The position numbers and the translations under genes were made by a program. This document shows, piece after piece, positions 9,226 through 18,313 of a DNA stretch of 64,000 nt. Source of the stretch: Microcoleus vaginatus HSN003 (lineage in GTDB: Bacteria; Cyanobacteriota; Cyanobacteriia; Cyanobacteriales; Microcoleaceae); the NCBI RefSeq assembly GCF_022701255.1, contig NZ_CP031705.1, positions 2,741,501 to 2,805,500 of the forward strand, written 5' to 3'. The notes under the pieces were generated by a model that saw nothing but the letters and a program-made list of their open reading frames with translations, did no database searches and had not been told where the DNA came from. Each line of letters opens with the position of its first letter. Positions within the stretch are counted from its first letter, which is position 1.

Positions 9226-9487
9226 AAGGAAGAAGGAAGAAGGAAGGGGAGCATCTCACTTTTGCAGCCAAGCCTAAAATAGGAGCCAGGAGCCAGGAGT
9301 CAGGAGTCAGGAGGAAAGAGGAAGAAGGAAGAAGGAAGGAGGAAGAAGGAAGGAGCCAGAATAAGTGTTTTTACAAATATGAGATGCTCCCGAAGGAAGG
9401 AGGAACGAGGAAGAAGGAAGGAGGAACGAGGAAGAAGGAAGGAGGAAGAAGAAAGAAGGAAGAAGGAAGAAGGAAGAAGGAAGAAGT
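9226..9487. repeat. GA-rich heptamer tandem repeats (AGAAGGA)n
   Basis: Several runs of the heptamer AGAAGGA (on the other strand TCCTTCT) fill this stretch, mixed with GGAGCCAGGAGTCAGGAG units. It is low-complexity DNA of the short tandemly repeated type known from cyanobacteria. The reverse frame stays open and would give a Ser/Phe/Leu/Pro-rich peptide, but this is a by-product of the repeat. Confidence 0.8.
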
Positions 9488-9863
9488 CGATAAAAAATAG
9501 AACATCCAGAGCCCCGACTTCGGCGAAGTTGTCGGGGATTTAACAGCATTCGCGTTTTACGTTATTTTTTAGTCACGTGCTGCTGGGACGAAAGTTTGTC
9601 TAGGCTCGATTTCAATCGCCCAGTAATATCAAATCCGGTAGCATCGTCGGGCGTCAAATCCATTCAACATTCAACCACGAACAGTGCAACCAAAATAGAA
9701 TTCATCTGCGTTAATCTGTGTTTATCTGCCTGTATCTGCGGTAAAAAAAAAGAGAATTACTTCACCGCCGATAACAATGGATTGACGCTGCTTCACGCAG
9801 AGGTCGAGAATAGAGCTCGGAATAATTCCGATGCTAACAGATTTGATATAACTACAAACTTGT
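9488..9863. other. Intergenic stretch with a CCCCGACTTC hairpin and CTGCG-type repeats
   Basis: No gene was found. A hairpin, CCCCGACTT and its near-complement with GTCGGGG, lies at 9512-9537. Around 9700-9750 are ATCTGCGTTAATCTGTG-like direct repeats. The same motif recurs near 40735 and, in shorter form, near 20480, so this is dispersed repeat DNA downstream of serS. Confidence 0.6.
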
Positions 9864-11144
9864 CTATAAAACTTCCCGTCCCAAATAGGGTTGTAAGGCT
9901 TCCGGCACTTTTACAGTTCCGTCTGGCTGCTGGTAATTCTCCAAAATAGCCGCCATTGTGCGGCCCACAGCTAAACCGGAACCGTTGAGGGCGTGAACGA
10001 ATTGAGTGCCTTTTTTCCCCGCTTCTTTAAAGCGAATATTTGCCCGCCGCGCCTGAAAATCTGCGACGTTGGAACAACTGGAAATCTCGCGGTATTTGCC
10101 GGCAGATGGCAGCCACACCTCTAAATCGTAGGTTTTGGCTGCCGCGAAACCCAAGTCGCCCGTACATAGTGCGATCGCCCGATAAGGCAATTTCAGCGCC
10201 TGTAAAACTCCCTCAGCATCCTGCACTAACTTTTCGTGTTCTGCCTCGGAGGTACTCGGATGCACGAGTTTCACCAATTCTACTTTATTAAATTGGTGCA
10301 GTCGAATTAATCCCCTTGTATCTTTGCCGTAACTGCCAGCTTCGCGCCGAAAACAAGGAGTATAAGAACAGTGATAAATTGGCAACTGTTCTGCTGTCAA
10401 AATTTCACCTCTGTACAAATTGACCACCGGAACTTCGGAAGTAGGAATTAACCACAAATCGTCTTGGTCGCACTTGAAACTTTCTTCAGCAAATTTGGGC
10501 AGTTGACCCGTAGCAGTGAGGGATTCAGTGTTAACTAAAAGTGGGGGAATTACTTCTACATAACCGGCTTTTATGTGGCGATCGAGCATGAATTGAATAA
10601 TCGCTCTTTCCAGGGCTGCACCAGCTCCAATTAAGCTCACAAAGCGGGGCTGAGCGATTTTTACTGCCCGTTCAAAGTTGAGAATTCCTAATTTTTCGCC
10701 GATTTCCCAGTGCGGCAAAATATCGGGATTTTGGGGTATGTATTCGTCTCCCCAGCGCCGGATTTCCACATTTTCCTCTTCATTTTTGCCGATCGGCGTT
10801 GAGGAACCCGGCAAGTTTGGCAGCGGTAGCAATAAAGCTTCTATTTGAGCTTTTAGGTCTTTTTCCTGTGCTTGCAGTTCGTTCGACTCGGTGCCGACTG
10901 CGTTGCCTTCTGCCTGCAGTTCCTGAATTTCGGGAGATTCGAGGGGTAAACCCGATTTTCTTTTTTGACCGATGAGTTTGGCAATTTCGTTGCTGCGGGC
11001 TTGCAGTTGCGATCGCTTGCCTTCCAACTCCCGCTGCTGTTTGTCTAATTGCAAAATCGGCTCGATTTCATAGTTACCTCCGCGCAGGTTGAGGCTTTCT
11101 TGCACGGCTTGCGGGTTTTCTCGGATTAATTTGAGGTCTAGCAC
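9864..11144 (-). CDS. serS: Seryl-tRNA synthetase
   Basis: SerS charges tRNA-Ser with serine. The 426-residue length is normal. Residues 1-110 form the antiparallel coiled-coil tRNA-binding arm ([19 protein letters not shown]). The class II catalytic core follows, with motif 2 in [34 protein letters not shown], and motif 3 in [19 protein letters not shown]. It starts [15 protein letters not shown], as in most bacteria. It is transcribed leftward into the repeat region; no T-box or other leader is evident. Confidence 0.97.
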   Translation of the reverse strand: MLDLKLIRENPQAVQESLNLRGGNYEIEPILQLDKQQRELEGKRSQLQARSNEIAKLIGQKRKSGLPLESPEIQELQAEGNAVGTESNELQAQEKDLKAQIEALLLPLPNLPGSSTPIGKNEEENVEIRRWGDEYIPQNPDILPHWEIGEKLGILNFERAVKIAQPRFVSLIGAGAALERAIIQFMLDRHIKAGYVEVIPPLLVNTESLTATGQLPKFAEESFKCDQDDLWLIPTSEVPVVNLYRGEILTAEQLPIYHCSYTPCFRREAGSYGKDTRGLIRLHQFNKVELVKLVHPSTSEAEHEKLVQDAEGVLQALKLPYRAIALCTGDLGFAAAKTYDLEVWLPSAGKYREISSCSNVADFQARRANIRFKEAGKKGTQFVHALNGSGLAVGRTMAAILENYQQPDGTVKVPEALQPYLGREVL

Positions 11145-11511
11145 AGATTTATTCTAAATCTTAAATTTTAGATCGGCTGGGACAGAACGAGATGATATAA
11201 AAGCTTTGTTAATCATTGGCATATTGAATCATAATTTATTCTGACTTAAAATCTCGTTGGGTGTAACCCCTGAAGGGTGACACCCCACAAATGTCTGCTA
11301 TACTTGCAAATATTAGTAGATGCACCCTGATAATTTTCTACCCCAGCCAGCGATGGCAGGGGTTTTTTGTTGTGTGGCATGAAATTGAAGTCCTGGACGC
11401 ACTATCAGTCTAAAAAACCCGGTTTCTCGCGATTATCGTCTCAAATGAGGCAATTACGTCAAGAAACTGGGTTTTGGCGTTCTGGACTAGGTTACTAATA
11501 TATCTTTCCGG
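11145..11511. other. Intergenic region with three hairpins
   Basis: Between serS and the porin fragment lie a nested palindrome at 11259-11285 (GGGTGT...ACACCC with inner CCC/GGG), a terminator-like hairpin at 11341-11369, and an inverted repeat at 11414-11475 (AAAACCCGGTTTCT against AGAAACTGGGTTTT). The last is a dispersed repeat; a related form occurs near 36465. The first two frame a possible small RNA, listed separately. Confidence 0.6.
11311..11369 (+). ncRNA. Candidate small RNA with its own promoter and terminator
   Basis: A promoter-like pair, GTGACA at 11277-11282 and TATACT at 11299-11304 with a 16-base spacer, is followed about 60 bases later by a strong intrinsic terminator: CCCCAGCCA, loop GCGA, TGGCAGGGG, then six T. 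No gene lies upstream on this strand to use that terminator. The transcript would be about 59 nt. It does not match any cyanobacterial small RNA I can recall. Inference only; no expression evidence. Confidence 0.4.
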
Positions 11512-12120
11512 TTAAAAGTTAAAGCCCGTGCGGAGCAACCAAACCCATTGAGTGTCGTTGCGGCTGTCATTCTCAGGATTAACAACGGCCCAAACACCAG
11601 GGGTGATAGAAATGTTGTCGTTGACCTCAAAGCGATAGAAGGCTTCAATGTGATAGGAAGTATCTCGCTCGCGGCGCACATTACTGCTCGTCACGCGAGC
11701 TGGCAAACCCACCAAAATCCCGGGTAGGTTGCCTTCACCTCCGACATCTGGGAAACTGATCCCGATCGCTGCATACACAATATCAGCGCGATCGTCACCG
11801 TCCACATTTAGCAAAACCACGCCACCTCTACCATCAGAAACGCTGCTAACACCGGAATTTTCTGCATTGGCGCGAGTATAAACGCCCCAACCGTGAACTT
11901 GTAACCGGGGAGCAAGGCGGTAGAATCCTTGTACGCCTACAGAATCGCTGGATGTAGCAATATTGTCCCCAAAAGGTCGCGCCGCCAGAAAACTGCCCGT
12001 ACCGCCTGTGAGATCCGCTTTACCGCTTGGTGCAAAGGTACGAGAATAGGCTACGCCAATCTTACTTTTCCCGTTAAGTATGATTTTTAGCCTTGAGCCA
12101 ACCTTGGCAAAGAAGCGCAA
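11512..12120 (-). pseudogene. C-terminal fragment of an OprB-type (iron uptake) porin
   Basis: The frame encodes about 200 residues that match the last part of cyanobacterial outer-membrane porins: alternating beta strands, the SYHIEAFYRFEVNDNISITP block, GVWAVVNPENDSRNDTQW, and a terminal aromatic (RTGFNF) for outer-membrane insertion. The usual protein is over 500 residues, with a signal peptide and an SLH domain. These are absent, and the sequence upstream to 12365 shows no remnant. It is best read as a 5'-deleted gene. Confidence 0.75.
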
Positions 12121-12365
12121 ACTTGAAAAGATGATTGTTGAGGCGATCGCATTGACCTTGTAATAAAAGCTGCGGTAATTTTACATTAAAATAGGAATTA
12201 AACCTCAGTTGCGTGATAATACATAGCTATACTGCTTGTTCTGTCGGTGGAGGTGCAGCCGAAAGCTTATCTGTCATTATCCAGAGTTCACCTACTTTGG
12301 AGTTATCGATAGAGCAGCAGTCGGACAAGCCACAAATTTAAAGTTATCTTCAGTTTTCCATTACT

Positions 12366-14660
12366 ATGCAAACTATTCAAGTTGAAAAATCAGGTCAAAT
12401 CCAAGTTAATAAAGGCAAAAATCCTAGAGAACTTTACGCCCATCAAAATGAGGCAATTAAGGCACTGGATCAGAAAAACAAGTCTCCTTTTGAGGGTTTG
12501 TTGGTTTTGCCTACGGGTGGTGGAAAAACGTTAACAGCCGTTCATTGGTTACTACGCAATTTTATCGATAAGCGAAAAAAAGTTCTGTGGATTGCTCATC
12601 GACACGAGCTACTTGATCAAGCGTTTGAAACTTTAAAGTTTAGTGCCTACCCATCATTACTGAGTGATACTGAAAGATTCAGATATCGCGTGATTTCTGG
12701 TGATACGAACAAGCACGATCGCCCTGTTAACATCCAACCGACTGATGATATTATCATTGCCAGCAAAGATAGTTTAAACAGTGGGCTGAATTACCTCACA
12801 GATAATTGGGTTAATCATTCTACTGAGATACTTTTAGTAGTGGATGAAGCCCATCATGCAACAGCAAAGACTTATCGAAAATTAATTGACAGCATTAAGC
12901 AAAACTTTAAAGATAGAGGAAAAGCAGATGGTTTCAGAATGTTAGGGTTGACAGCAACTCCATTCAGAACAGATAAAAGTGAGCAAGGTTTGCTTAAAAA
13001 AGTTTTTCCCGATGACATTATATTTTCAGAACACTTGAGGACGCTCATTACAAGAGGAATTCTTGCAGAACCAGTTTTCGAGAACTTAGAGACAGAGCTA
13101 GATTTCTATAAAGAATTAACAGACAGAGATATTAGATCAATTGAGGACTTCGACAAATTACCTAAGAAGGTTGCCGAAAAAATTGCGATGTCGAGTATCC
13201 GCAATAAACGGATTGTCGATCACTATGTTGAGAACCGAGAAAAGTATAAGCCCCTTCTGGTTTTCGCAGTTGACATCCAACACGCGATCGCATTAAACGG
13301 ATTATTTAAAAAACGAGGAATAAACTCTGACTTCGTGGCATCAAAAATCATAGACGAAGGCACTGGAGCTACAATTTCTGTAAAAGAAAATTCAGAAAAA
13401 ATCAAGCGCTTCAGGGCAGGAAAACTCGAAGTTCTCATAAACGTAGAAATGTTGACCGAAGGAACTGATTTGCCTAATGTTCAAACAGTTTTTCTGACAC
13501 GCCCAACTACTTCTACACTTTTAATGACCCAAATGATTGGTAGGGCTTTGCGCGGACAGAAAGCAGGAGGTACAGAAAAAGCCTATGTTGTAAGCTTCAT
13601 CGATAATTGGGAAGATAAAATTAACTGGGTTAATCCTGAAAAATTGACTGATATTGATGGCGCTGAGTTTGTTGATAGAGATATCGAGACAATGAAGAGA
13701 ATTGCTCGACTTATCTCAATTGAAAAGATAGAAGAGTTTGCCCGTATGATGGATGATTCCATCGACACTACTGCTTTAGAAAAACTAGATTTTCTGAGGC
13801 GGGTTCCTGTTGGAATTTATCGCTTTTCTATTCTTGAATCTTCTGAGTCTGCTGAACCAGTGTCTAGAGACGCTGAACCAGTGTCTAGAAACTATGATGT
13901 ACTTTTATATAACGGCACTGAGGAAGCCTATGATAGTTTTGTTAATGACCTAGATGCTGTATTTAAGAGTGTAAATATCCAAAATAGAGAAGTCTTGACT
14001 GACGAGGAGCTGGAATATTTACTGCAACTAACGAAGAACCTCTACTTCCCAGACTATCCTTTCCTGCTTGGATACAGAGATGATGATGTTAAAAATATTT
14101 TACGCTTCTATGCTCAAAAGGAGATGGAGCCAGAGTTCATCGCTTTTAGTGAGCGTAGAAAGTGTGATTTGTCAATTGTGGCAAGACATATCTACGAGAA
14201 TGATTTAACACTTAGGCAGGTGACTGAATATCTTACCTCGCTATGGAATGACGGTAAATCCTTTTGGCAGGTTTTATTTGGATATAATTACCTTTATTTC
14301 AAGAAACAGGTAGATATCGAAATCAATAAGCTACTTGGAGTTTACCCCGATCTAACACTTACCCCGCCCATTGTAATTCCTGATACAGTTCCATTAGAAA
14401 GCCTTTCACTTGTGGAAATCCGAGAGCGTGATCCAGCAGAGTATCGGGATATTAAGGATGCTGTCTTTGCCAAGTATACTGACGGGAAAGGATTCATCGT
14501 CTGTGCCTCTAGTGGGTTTAAGAGCCAGATGCGAAGAGATTTTCAAATTGACCACATTATACCAATGTCAGAAGGTGGCTTAACTACATTGGAAAATCTC
14601 CAAGTGTTGTCGCGCAAAGCACACGCAGAAAAAACTCGGTTGGATAATCTAAAAAGGTAG
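12366..14660 (+). CDS. SF2 DEAD/DEAH-type helicase with C-terminal HNH nuclease domain
   Basis: A 764-residue fusion. The helicase half has motif I LPTGGGKTLTA, motif II LLVVDEAHHAT, motif III GLTATPFR, and motif VI MIGRALRGQ, as in the HsdR/RecQ-like SF2 'DEAD helicase family' group. A central region of about 300 residues has no clear match. The last 70 residues form an HNH-like nuclease: VCASSGFKSQMRRDFQIDHI, PMSEGGLTTLENLQ, then RKAHAEKT. Such helicase-nuclease fusions often belong to phage defence or restriction; this is inference. An 18-base tandem duplication (AEPVSRDAEPVSRN) lies mid-protein. It stands alone between a decayed porin and decayed DNA. Confidence 0.85.
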   Translation: MQTIQVEKSGQIQVNKGKNPRELYAHQNEAIKALDQKNKSPFEGLLVLPTGGGKTLTAVHWLLRNFIDKRKKVLWIAHRHELLDQAFETLKFSAYPSLLSDTERFRYRVISGDTNKHDRPVNIQPTDDIIIASKDSLNSGLNYLTDNWVNHSTEILLVVDEAHHATAKTYRKLIDSIKQNFKDRGKADGFRMLGLTATPFRTDKSEQGLLKKVFPDDIIFSEHLRTLITRGILAEPVFENLETELDFYKELTDRDIRSIEDFDKLPKKVAEKIAMSSIRNKRIVDHYVENREKYKPLLVFAVDIQHAIALNGLFKKRGINSDFVASKIIDEGTGATISVKENSEKIKRFRAGKLEVLINVEMLTEGTDLPNVQTVFLTRPTTSTLLMTQMIGRALRGQKAGGTEKAYVVSFIDNWEDKINWVNPEKLTDIDGAEFVDRDIETMKRIARLISIEKIEEFARMMDDSIDTTALEKLDFLRRVPVGIYRFSILESSESAEPVSRDAEPVSRNYDVLLYNGTEEAYDSFVNDLDAVFKSVNIQNREVLTDEELEYLLQLTKNLYFPDYPFLLGYRDDDVKNILRFYAQKEMEPEFIAFSERRKCDLSIVARHIYENDLTLRQVTEYLTSLWNDGKSFWQVLFGYNYLYFKKQVDIEINKLLGVYPDLTLTPPIVIPDTVPLESLSLVEIRERDPAEYRDIKDAVFAKYTDGKGFIVCASSGFKSQMRRDFQIDHIIPMSEGGLTTLENLQVLSRKAHAEKTRLDNLKR

Positions 14661-16016
14661 TGAGTCGCAAAGCTTGAACGAATCCGCAGTATAACAATTC
14701 GCTTGGAGCAGACTGCTGAAAGATATTGGTACTGAGTTCAAGGTTACTTGCAGCCGCTCAAACGAACCGTTATGCCGAATTGATAAGTCCATTAAGATTA
14801 TCTGTTTCAGTTCGAGATTAGGCAAGCGAATATAGTAGACTTCGTTGTTGAGTTCGGAGAGATTATTGGCGATCGCCCTCTAAAACACATCAAATCATTT
14901 GAGAATATTTGCTGATGAGTGAAATAGCGATCGTCTATAGCAAACTTTAACGGTCAAGTCATCGACATTTCCTGCTTGCCAAAGTGGTTCGCAGATCGCA
15001 TTTTCACGATCTATGATGGCTTGCTGATAGTTGCGCTTCTGGGCGTTGCTTAATCAGGGTATGAAAAAAAATCTCTTTAAAATCCAAAAGCTTTGTGGAT
15101 ACTGGTTTATATGAGGGTCCTATTTAGCTTTTCATACCGTAAATCAGCAACGCCAAAAGACTGAGTGCGATCGTTACTCGTTTCACCTCAAACTCCAATG
15201 AAGGCTCGTTTGGAGAGAGTCGCTCGTAAATATGACTTGCCAACCTAACATTAGCTTTTGTCAGGTTTAAGCTCGAATACCTAATGTTTTAGGTGGCAGG
15301 CTTATCTTCGTACATGATTGTACGAAACCTTGTTTCTTTTCTGCTCGTAAAACTTTCTCGCTGGGTTCGTTAGACTGCTTTTGCCAACAAAAAAGATACG
15401 AAGATCCTGTATCGATTCTACCTGCAAAAAAAATCAACGATGCTTGATTTTTTTAAATGCTTTATGAGCATTAAATTTTTTCAGTTTGTGAGAAAACTTT
15501 AGGAGAATATTTTTGACAAAATATTTCAGAAATTGCTTTTAAAACCTGGCAGAGTCATATTGAATTTAACTCTCTATGTTTGCTGATGATAACAGTTAAA
15601 AAATTGCTCTCTATCTATCTTTGGATAGACAATACTTTTATCAAAAACTAAAGAGGCTAGATCCTCGATCAGTACCGCTTTGCTAATCTTCAGTCTGGTC
15701 GGATGCGCCGCACCAACTCAATAAATCTTAAATTTTGCTTGGGGTAGGATATTGTAAAAAATCATTAAGTTTAGAGTTAACAACGGTAGATCGTAGTAAA
15801 CTAAAAGCCAAGCCACGCGCTCACCCATGCAGCTAGTTAAAAAGCCCTAGTTAAAAAGCAGATAGTCGCTCAAAACTAACGGTAAGAGTAGACGAGTTCA
15901 ATATTTTGCTCTAAAACCTGCAACTACAGTCATCTTGACCGGGTTTAAAAGCTCTGGATAATGGAGATTGCCCTTTTTGCCAAGTCACTATACAGGAATA
16001 ATTGGCTGCGCTGTTA
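14661..16016. other. Decayed region without an intact gene
   Basis: About 1.35 kb hold no complete gene. On the minus strand, short coding-like stretches remain: 14657-14884 (SELNNEVYYIRLPNLELKQ and onward), about 14880-15050 (QKRNYQQAIIDRENAICEPL), and 15124-15288, which ends in a hydrophobic helix (ALSLLALLIYG). None has a proper start, and their family is not recognisable. A small inverted-repeat element sits at 15042-15154. The 15300-16000 part is AT-rich and appears empty. Confidence 0.5.
15042..15154. mobile_element. MITE-like element, 113 bp
   Basis: The ends form an imperfect terminal inverted repeat of about 26 bases: GGCGTTGCTTAATCAGGGTA with TGAAAA on the left, and on the right the complement of GGCGTTGCTGATTTACGGTA with TGAAAA. 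The interior is too short for a gene. No target duplication is obvious. This fits a non-autonomous relic mobilised by a transposase elsewhere in the genome. Confidence 0.55.
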
Positions 16017-16031
16017 ATGGGTAAATCTGAG

Positions 16032-17183
16032 ATGCGATCGACAAATTACCTGTTCTGTTTCCTAGAAATATTTGCCAGCGAAGGCGGCATTCAATCCTAC
16101 GTTCAAGACATTCTCAAAGCTTACGTGTCAATAAACGCAGGGACAAACTCGCCGTCGCAAGCTGAAGTTTTGCTGTTGCGAGATTCCCCAGACTGCAACA
16201 ATCCTTACGAGTCAAAAAATCTGAAATTTTATTACATCCAAACCGACAATCCCTGGTTTGGTCGTCTTAAGTTTGCTACAGTATTACTAACTAAATTGCT
16301 GCAAAAACAACCGCAGCGGGTTTTTTGCGGTCACATCAAACTCGCACCGCTAATTCAAACTTTATGCCAGCCGCTGCGAATTCCCTACACAATTTTAACT
16401 TATGGCAAGGAAGTTTGGGAACCGCTTCCGCCCAAATATCAAACAGCAATGAGACAAGCTGAGAGTATTTGGACTATTAGCAGGTACACGCGCGATCGCA
16501 CTTGCGAAATTAACCAATTAAATCCCGAAAAATTCCAAATAGTGCCTTGTACCGTAGATGAAAATCTATTTGCGACTGGTACTAAACCGCTGCATTTATT
16601 AGAGCAGTACAATTTGGTTGGTGCTAAAATATTGATGACTGTAGCCAGATTGCGATCGACGGATATTTACAAAGGCGTCGATGTCACAATTCAAGCTTTG
16701 CCGCAAATAGCCAAAACTTTTCCGAATGTGAAATATTTAGTTATTGGACGCGGAGACGATCGATCTAGATTAGCTAAACTCGCTGATGACTTAGGAGTTG
16801 CCGAAAGAGTAATATTTGCGGGTTTTGTACCCACAGAAAATTTAGCAGAACATTACCAGTTGGCCGATGCTTATGTAATGCCCTCCCAGGAAGGCTTCGG
16901 TATAGTTTATTTGGAAGCGCTGGCTTGCGGAATACCCGTACTGGCGGGAGACGCGGACGGGTCGGCCGATCCGCTGCAAGATGGTAAACTGGGATGGCGA
17001 GTTCCCCACCGAGATTCAGCAGCAGTAGCGGTTGCTTGTGTGGAAATGCTGCGAGGGGAGGATAAAAGGTGCGATCGCCACTGCTTGAGGGAACAAACCC
17101 TGGCAAGATTTAGTTTTGAATCCCTTTGTCAATCCTTACAAGGAATTTTTCAACCCTCCGACTCAGATAAACTTATGCCGTAG
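16032..17183 (+). CDS. Family 4 glycosyltransferase (GT-B fold)
   Basis: About 383 residues from MRSTNYLFCFLEIFASEGGI; starts at 16002 (TTG) or 16017 are possible. The N-terminal GGIQSYVQDIL loop is the donor/acceptor region, and the C-terminal half has LMTVARLRSTDIYKGVDVTI and YVIGRGDD-type strands. The EX7E motif lies in PSQEGFGIVYLEALACG. These features define a retaining GT4 glycosyltransferase acting at the cytoplasmic face of the membrane, probably on a polysaccharide or lipid. The substrate cannot be told. It stands alone upstream of a small membrane zinc-ribbon gene. Confidence 0.85.
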   Translation: MRSTNYLFCFLEIFASEGGIQSYVQDILKAYVSINAGTNSPSQAEVLLLRDSPDCNNPYESKNLKFYYIQTDNPWFGRLKFATVLLTKLLQKQPQRVFCGHIKLAPLIQTLCQPLRIPYTILTYGKEVWEPLPPKYQTAMRQAESIWTISRYTRDRTCEINQLNPEKFQIVPCTVDENLFATGTKPLHLLEQYNLVGAKILMTVARLRSTDIYKGVDVTIQALPQIAKTFPNVKYLVIGRGDDRSRLAKLADDLGVAERVIFAGFVPTENLAEHYQLADAYVMPSQEGFGIVYLEALACGIPVLAGDADGSADPLQDGKLGWRVPHRDSAAVAVACVEMLRGEDKRCDRHCLREQTLARFSFESLCQSLQGIFQPSDSDKLMP

Positions 17184-17289
17184 AGAGCGGTTTCTGGGTG
17201 TACAATGGGAAAATTAACTCGATCGACGACCTGAATTTCTGAGTAGGATAGAGTTAGGCCTACCTGCAAAGACACCCAAGGAGACCACA

Positions 17290-17670
17290 GTGAACCAAGG
17301 CACCCCCAAAATCTCTTTCCAGCTACCCCGTATTAGCAATTGGCTGATACTGCTGGGCATCGCGTGTTTGTTGGTGTCAATTGGTTTGGGTTGGATAGTT
17401 AAATCAGTGTTGATTCTAGTAGCTTTTTTGCTGCTGACGCCTGTGGTCGCATTTTTTGCGCTTCAGTGGTGGCTGAAACGCAATTTAATTGAGGACAACT
17501 GTCCAGTTTGTCAATACGAATTTACAGCTTTAAATCAAACTCAGTTTCAGTGTGCCAACTGCGGCGAACCTCTGAAAATAGAGGAAGGTCATTTTAGCCG
17601 TTTGACTCCGCCCGGTACGATCGATGTTACCGCAGTAGAAGTATCATCGGTTCAACAGTTGGAAGATTAA
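17290..17670 (+). CDS. Small membrane protein with C-terminal zinc ribbon
   Basis: A 126-residue protein starting at GTG 17290, supported by AAGGAG seven bases upstream. Two hydrophobic segments (LILLGIACLLVSIGLGWIV and LILVAFLLLTPVVAFFAL) are followed by a zinc ribbon with CPVC and CANC pairs, then an acidic tail. The layout suggests a membrane-anchored protein exposing a rubredoxin-like zinc knuckle in the cytoplasm. It looks like a conserved cyanobacterial protein; its function is unknown. Confidence 0.65.
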   Translation: MNQGTPKISFQLPRISNWLILLGIACLLVSIGLGWIVKSVLILVAFLLLTPVVAFFALQWWLKRNLIEDNCPVCQYEFTALNQTQFQCANCGEPLKIEEGHFSRLTPPGTIDVTAVEVSSVQQLED

Positions 17671-17766
17671 CCTATTTTAGATTTGAGATTTGGGATTTTA
17701 GATTGGAGAATTGTTGAATATTAACTGCTAACGGCTAACTGTATTACCAATTCCCCACCCCTAAAA

Positions 17767-18015
17767 TTACTTTTCCAAGCGCACTGCATACCACTGCAAA
17801 TATTTTCCCTGCCCGACATCTAATTCACAATAAGTATCAATTAAATATTTGGCTTGAGCTTCCACGCCAGATATTTTGTGTACGTCCTGCGGCAAATCTT
17901 CGTGTTCTTCGGCTAACAAGGCTTTCAGCTTTTCTAACAGTTCCGCCGCAGTCACAAACTGCTCTGGCTGGTTTGTTTCTAACACCACAAAGGTGTCTTC
18001 GTCATACAGTGACAT
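17767..18015 (-). CDS. CRR7-type NDH-1 assembly protein
   Basis: The 82-residue product starts MSLYDEDTFVVLETNQPEQF and ends YLQWYAVRLEK, matching the small soluble family 'chlororespiratory reduction 7'. In plants CRR7 helps to assemble the NAD(P)H dehydrogenase-like complex of thylakoids; the cyanobacterial protein is assumed to act similarly on NDH-1. No membrane segment or cofactor motif is present, as expected for an assembly factor. It lies divergently from sir. Confidence 0.75.
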   Translation of the reverse strand: MSLYDEDTFVVLETNQPEQFVTAAELLEKLKALLAEEHEDLPQDVHKISGVEAQAKYLIDTYCELDVGQGKYLQWYAVRLEK

Positions 18016-18158
18016 AGTTTCAAAGGTTGAGGTTAATTATTTGTAAAATTTCGTGCAGTTAAGCGATCGAAAGTATAAACTCTTAATTACAATTTTCCAG
18101 CCCCAGCTCGATCGTGTTACAATTGAACAACATCAGAATTCCTACCGGATTACCGTTA

Positions 18159-18265
18159 TTAACTTACTTGTTAACTGACTTGTTAACCTAGTTGTCAACA
18201 TATCCGACACAGCATTTCTGAGGAGATTTGTCAAGTGCAAATTTGTCAAGTGTCAAATTGTCAAG
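18159..18265. promoter_or_regulatory. Phased direct repeats upstream of sir
   Basis: Three 12-base units follow each other exactly: TTAACTTACTTG, TTAACTGACTTG and TTAACCTAGTTG (18159-18194), closing with TCAAC. A second set, TTTGTCAAGTG, lies at 18227 and 18242, with TTGTCAAG at 18258. The first set has a period near one helical turn, so a protein array on one face of DNA is possible. They sit 50-155 bases before the sulfite reductase start, in the divergent promoter region with crr7. Confidence 0.5.
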
Positions 18266-18313
18266 AAATATTCGATCGGCTGTATCTAATTATAACTGGC
18301 ACTATACATTCCC

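Noticed and set aside
9307..9549. Open frame rich in Ser, Phe, Leu and Pro
   Set aside because: It is the translation of GA-rich heptamer repeats and has no protein features.
11487..11681. Separate gene overlapping the porin fragment
   Set aside because: Off-frame shadow; the longer frame matches a porin C-terminus.
18159..18265. CRISPR array
   Set aside because: Repeat units are 12 bases without spacers; no cas genes are present.
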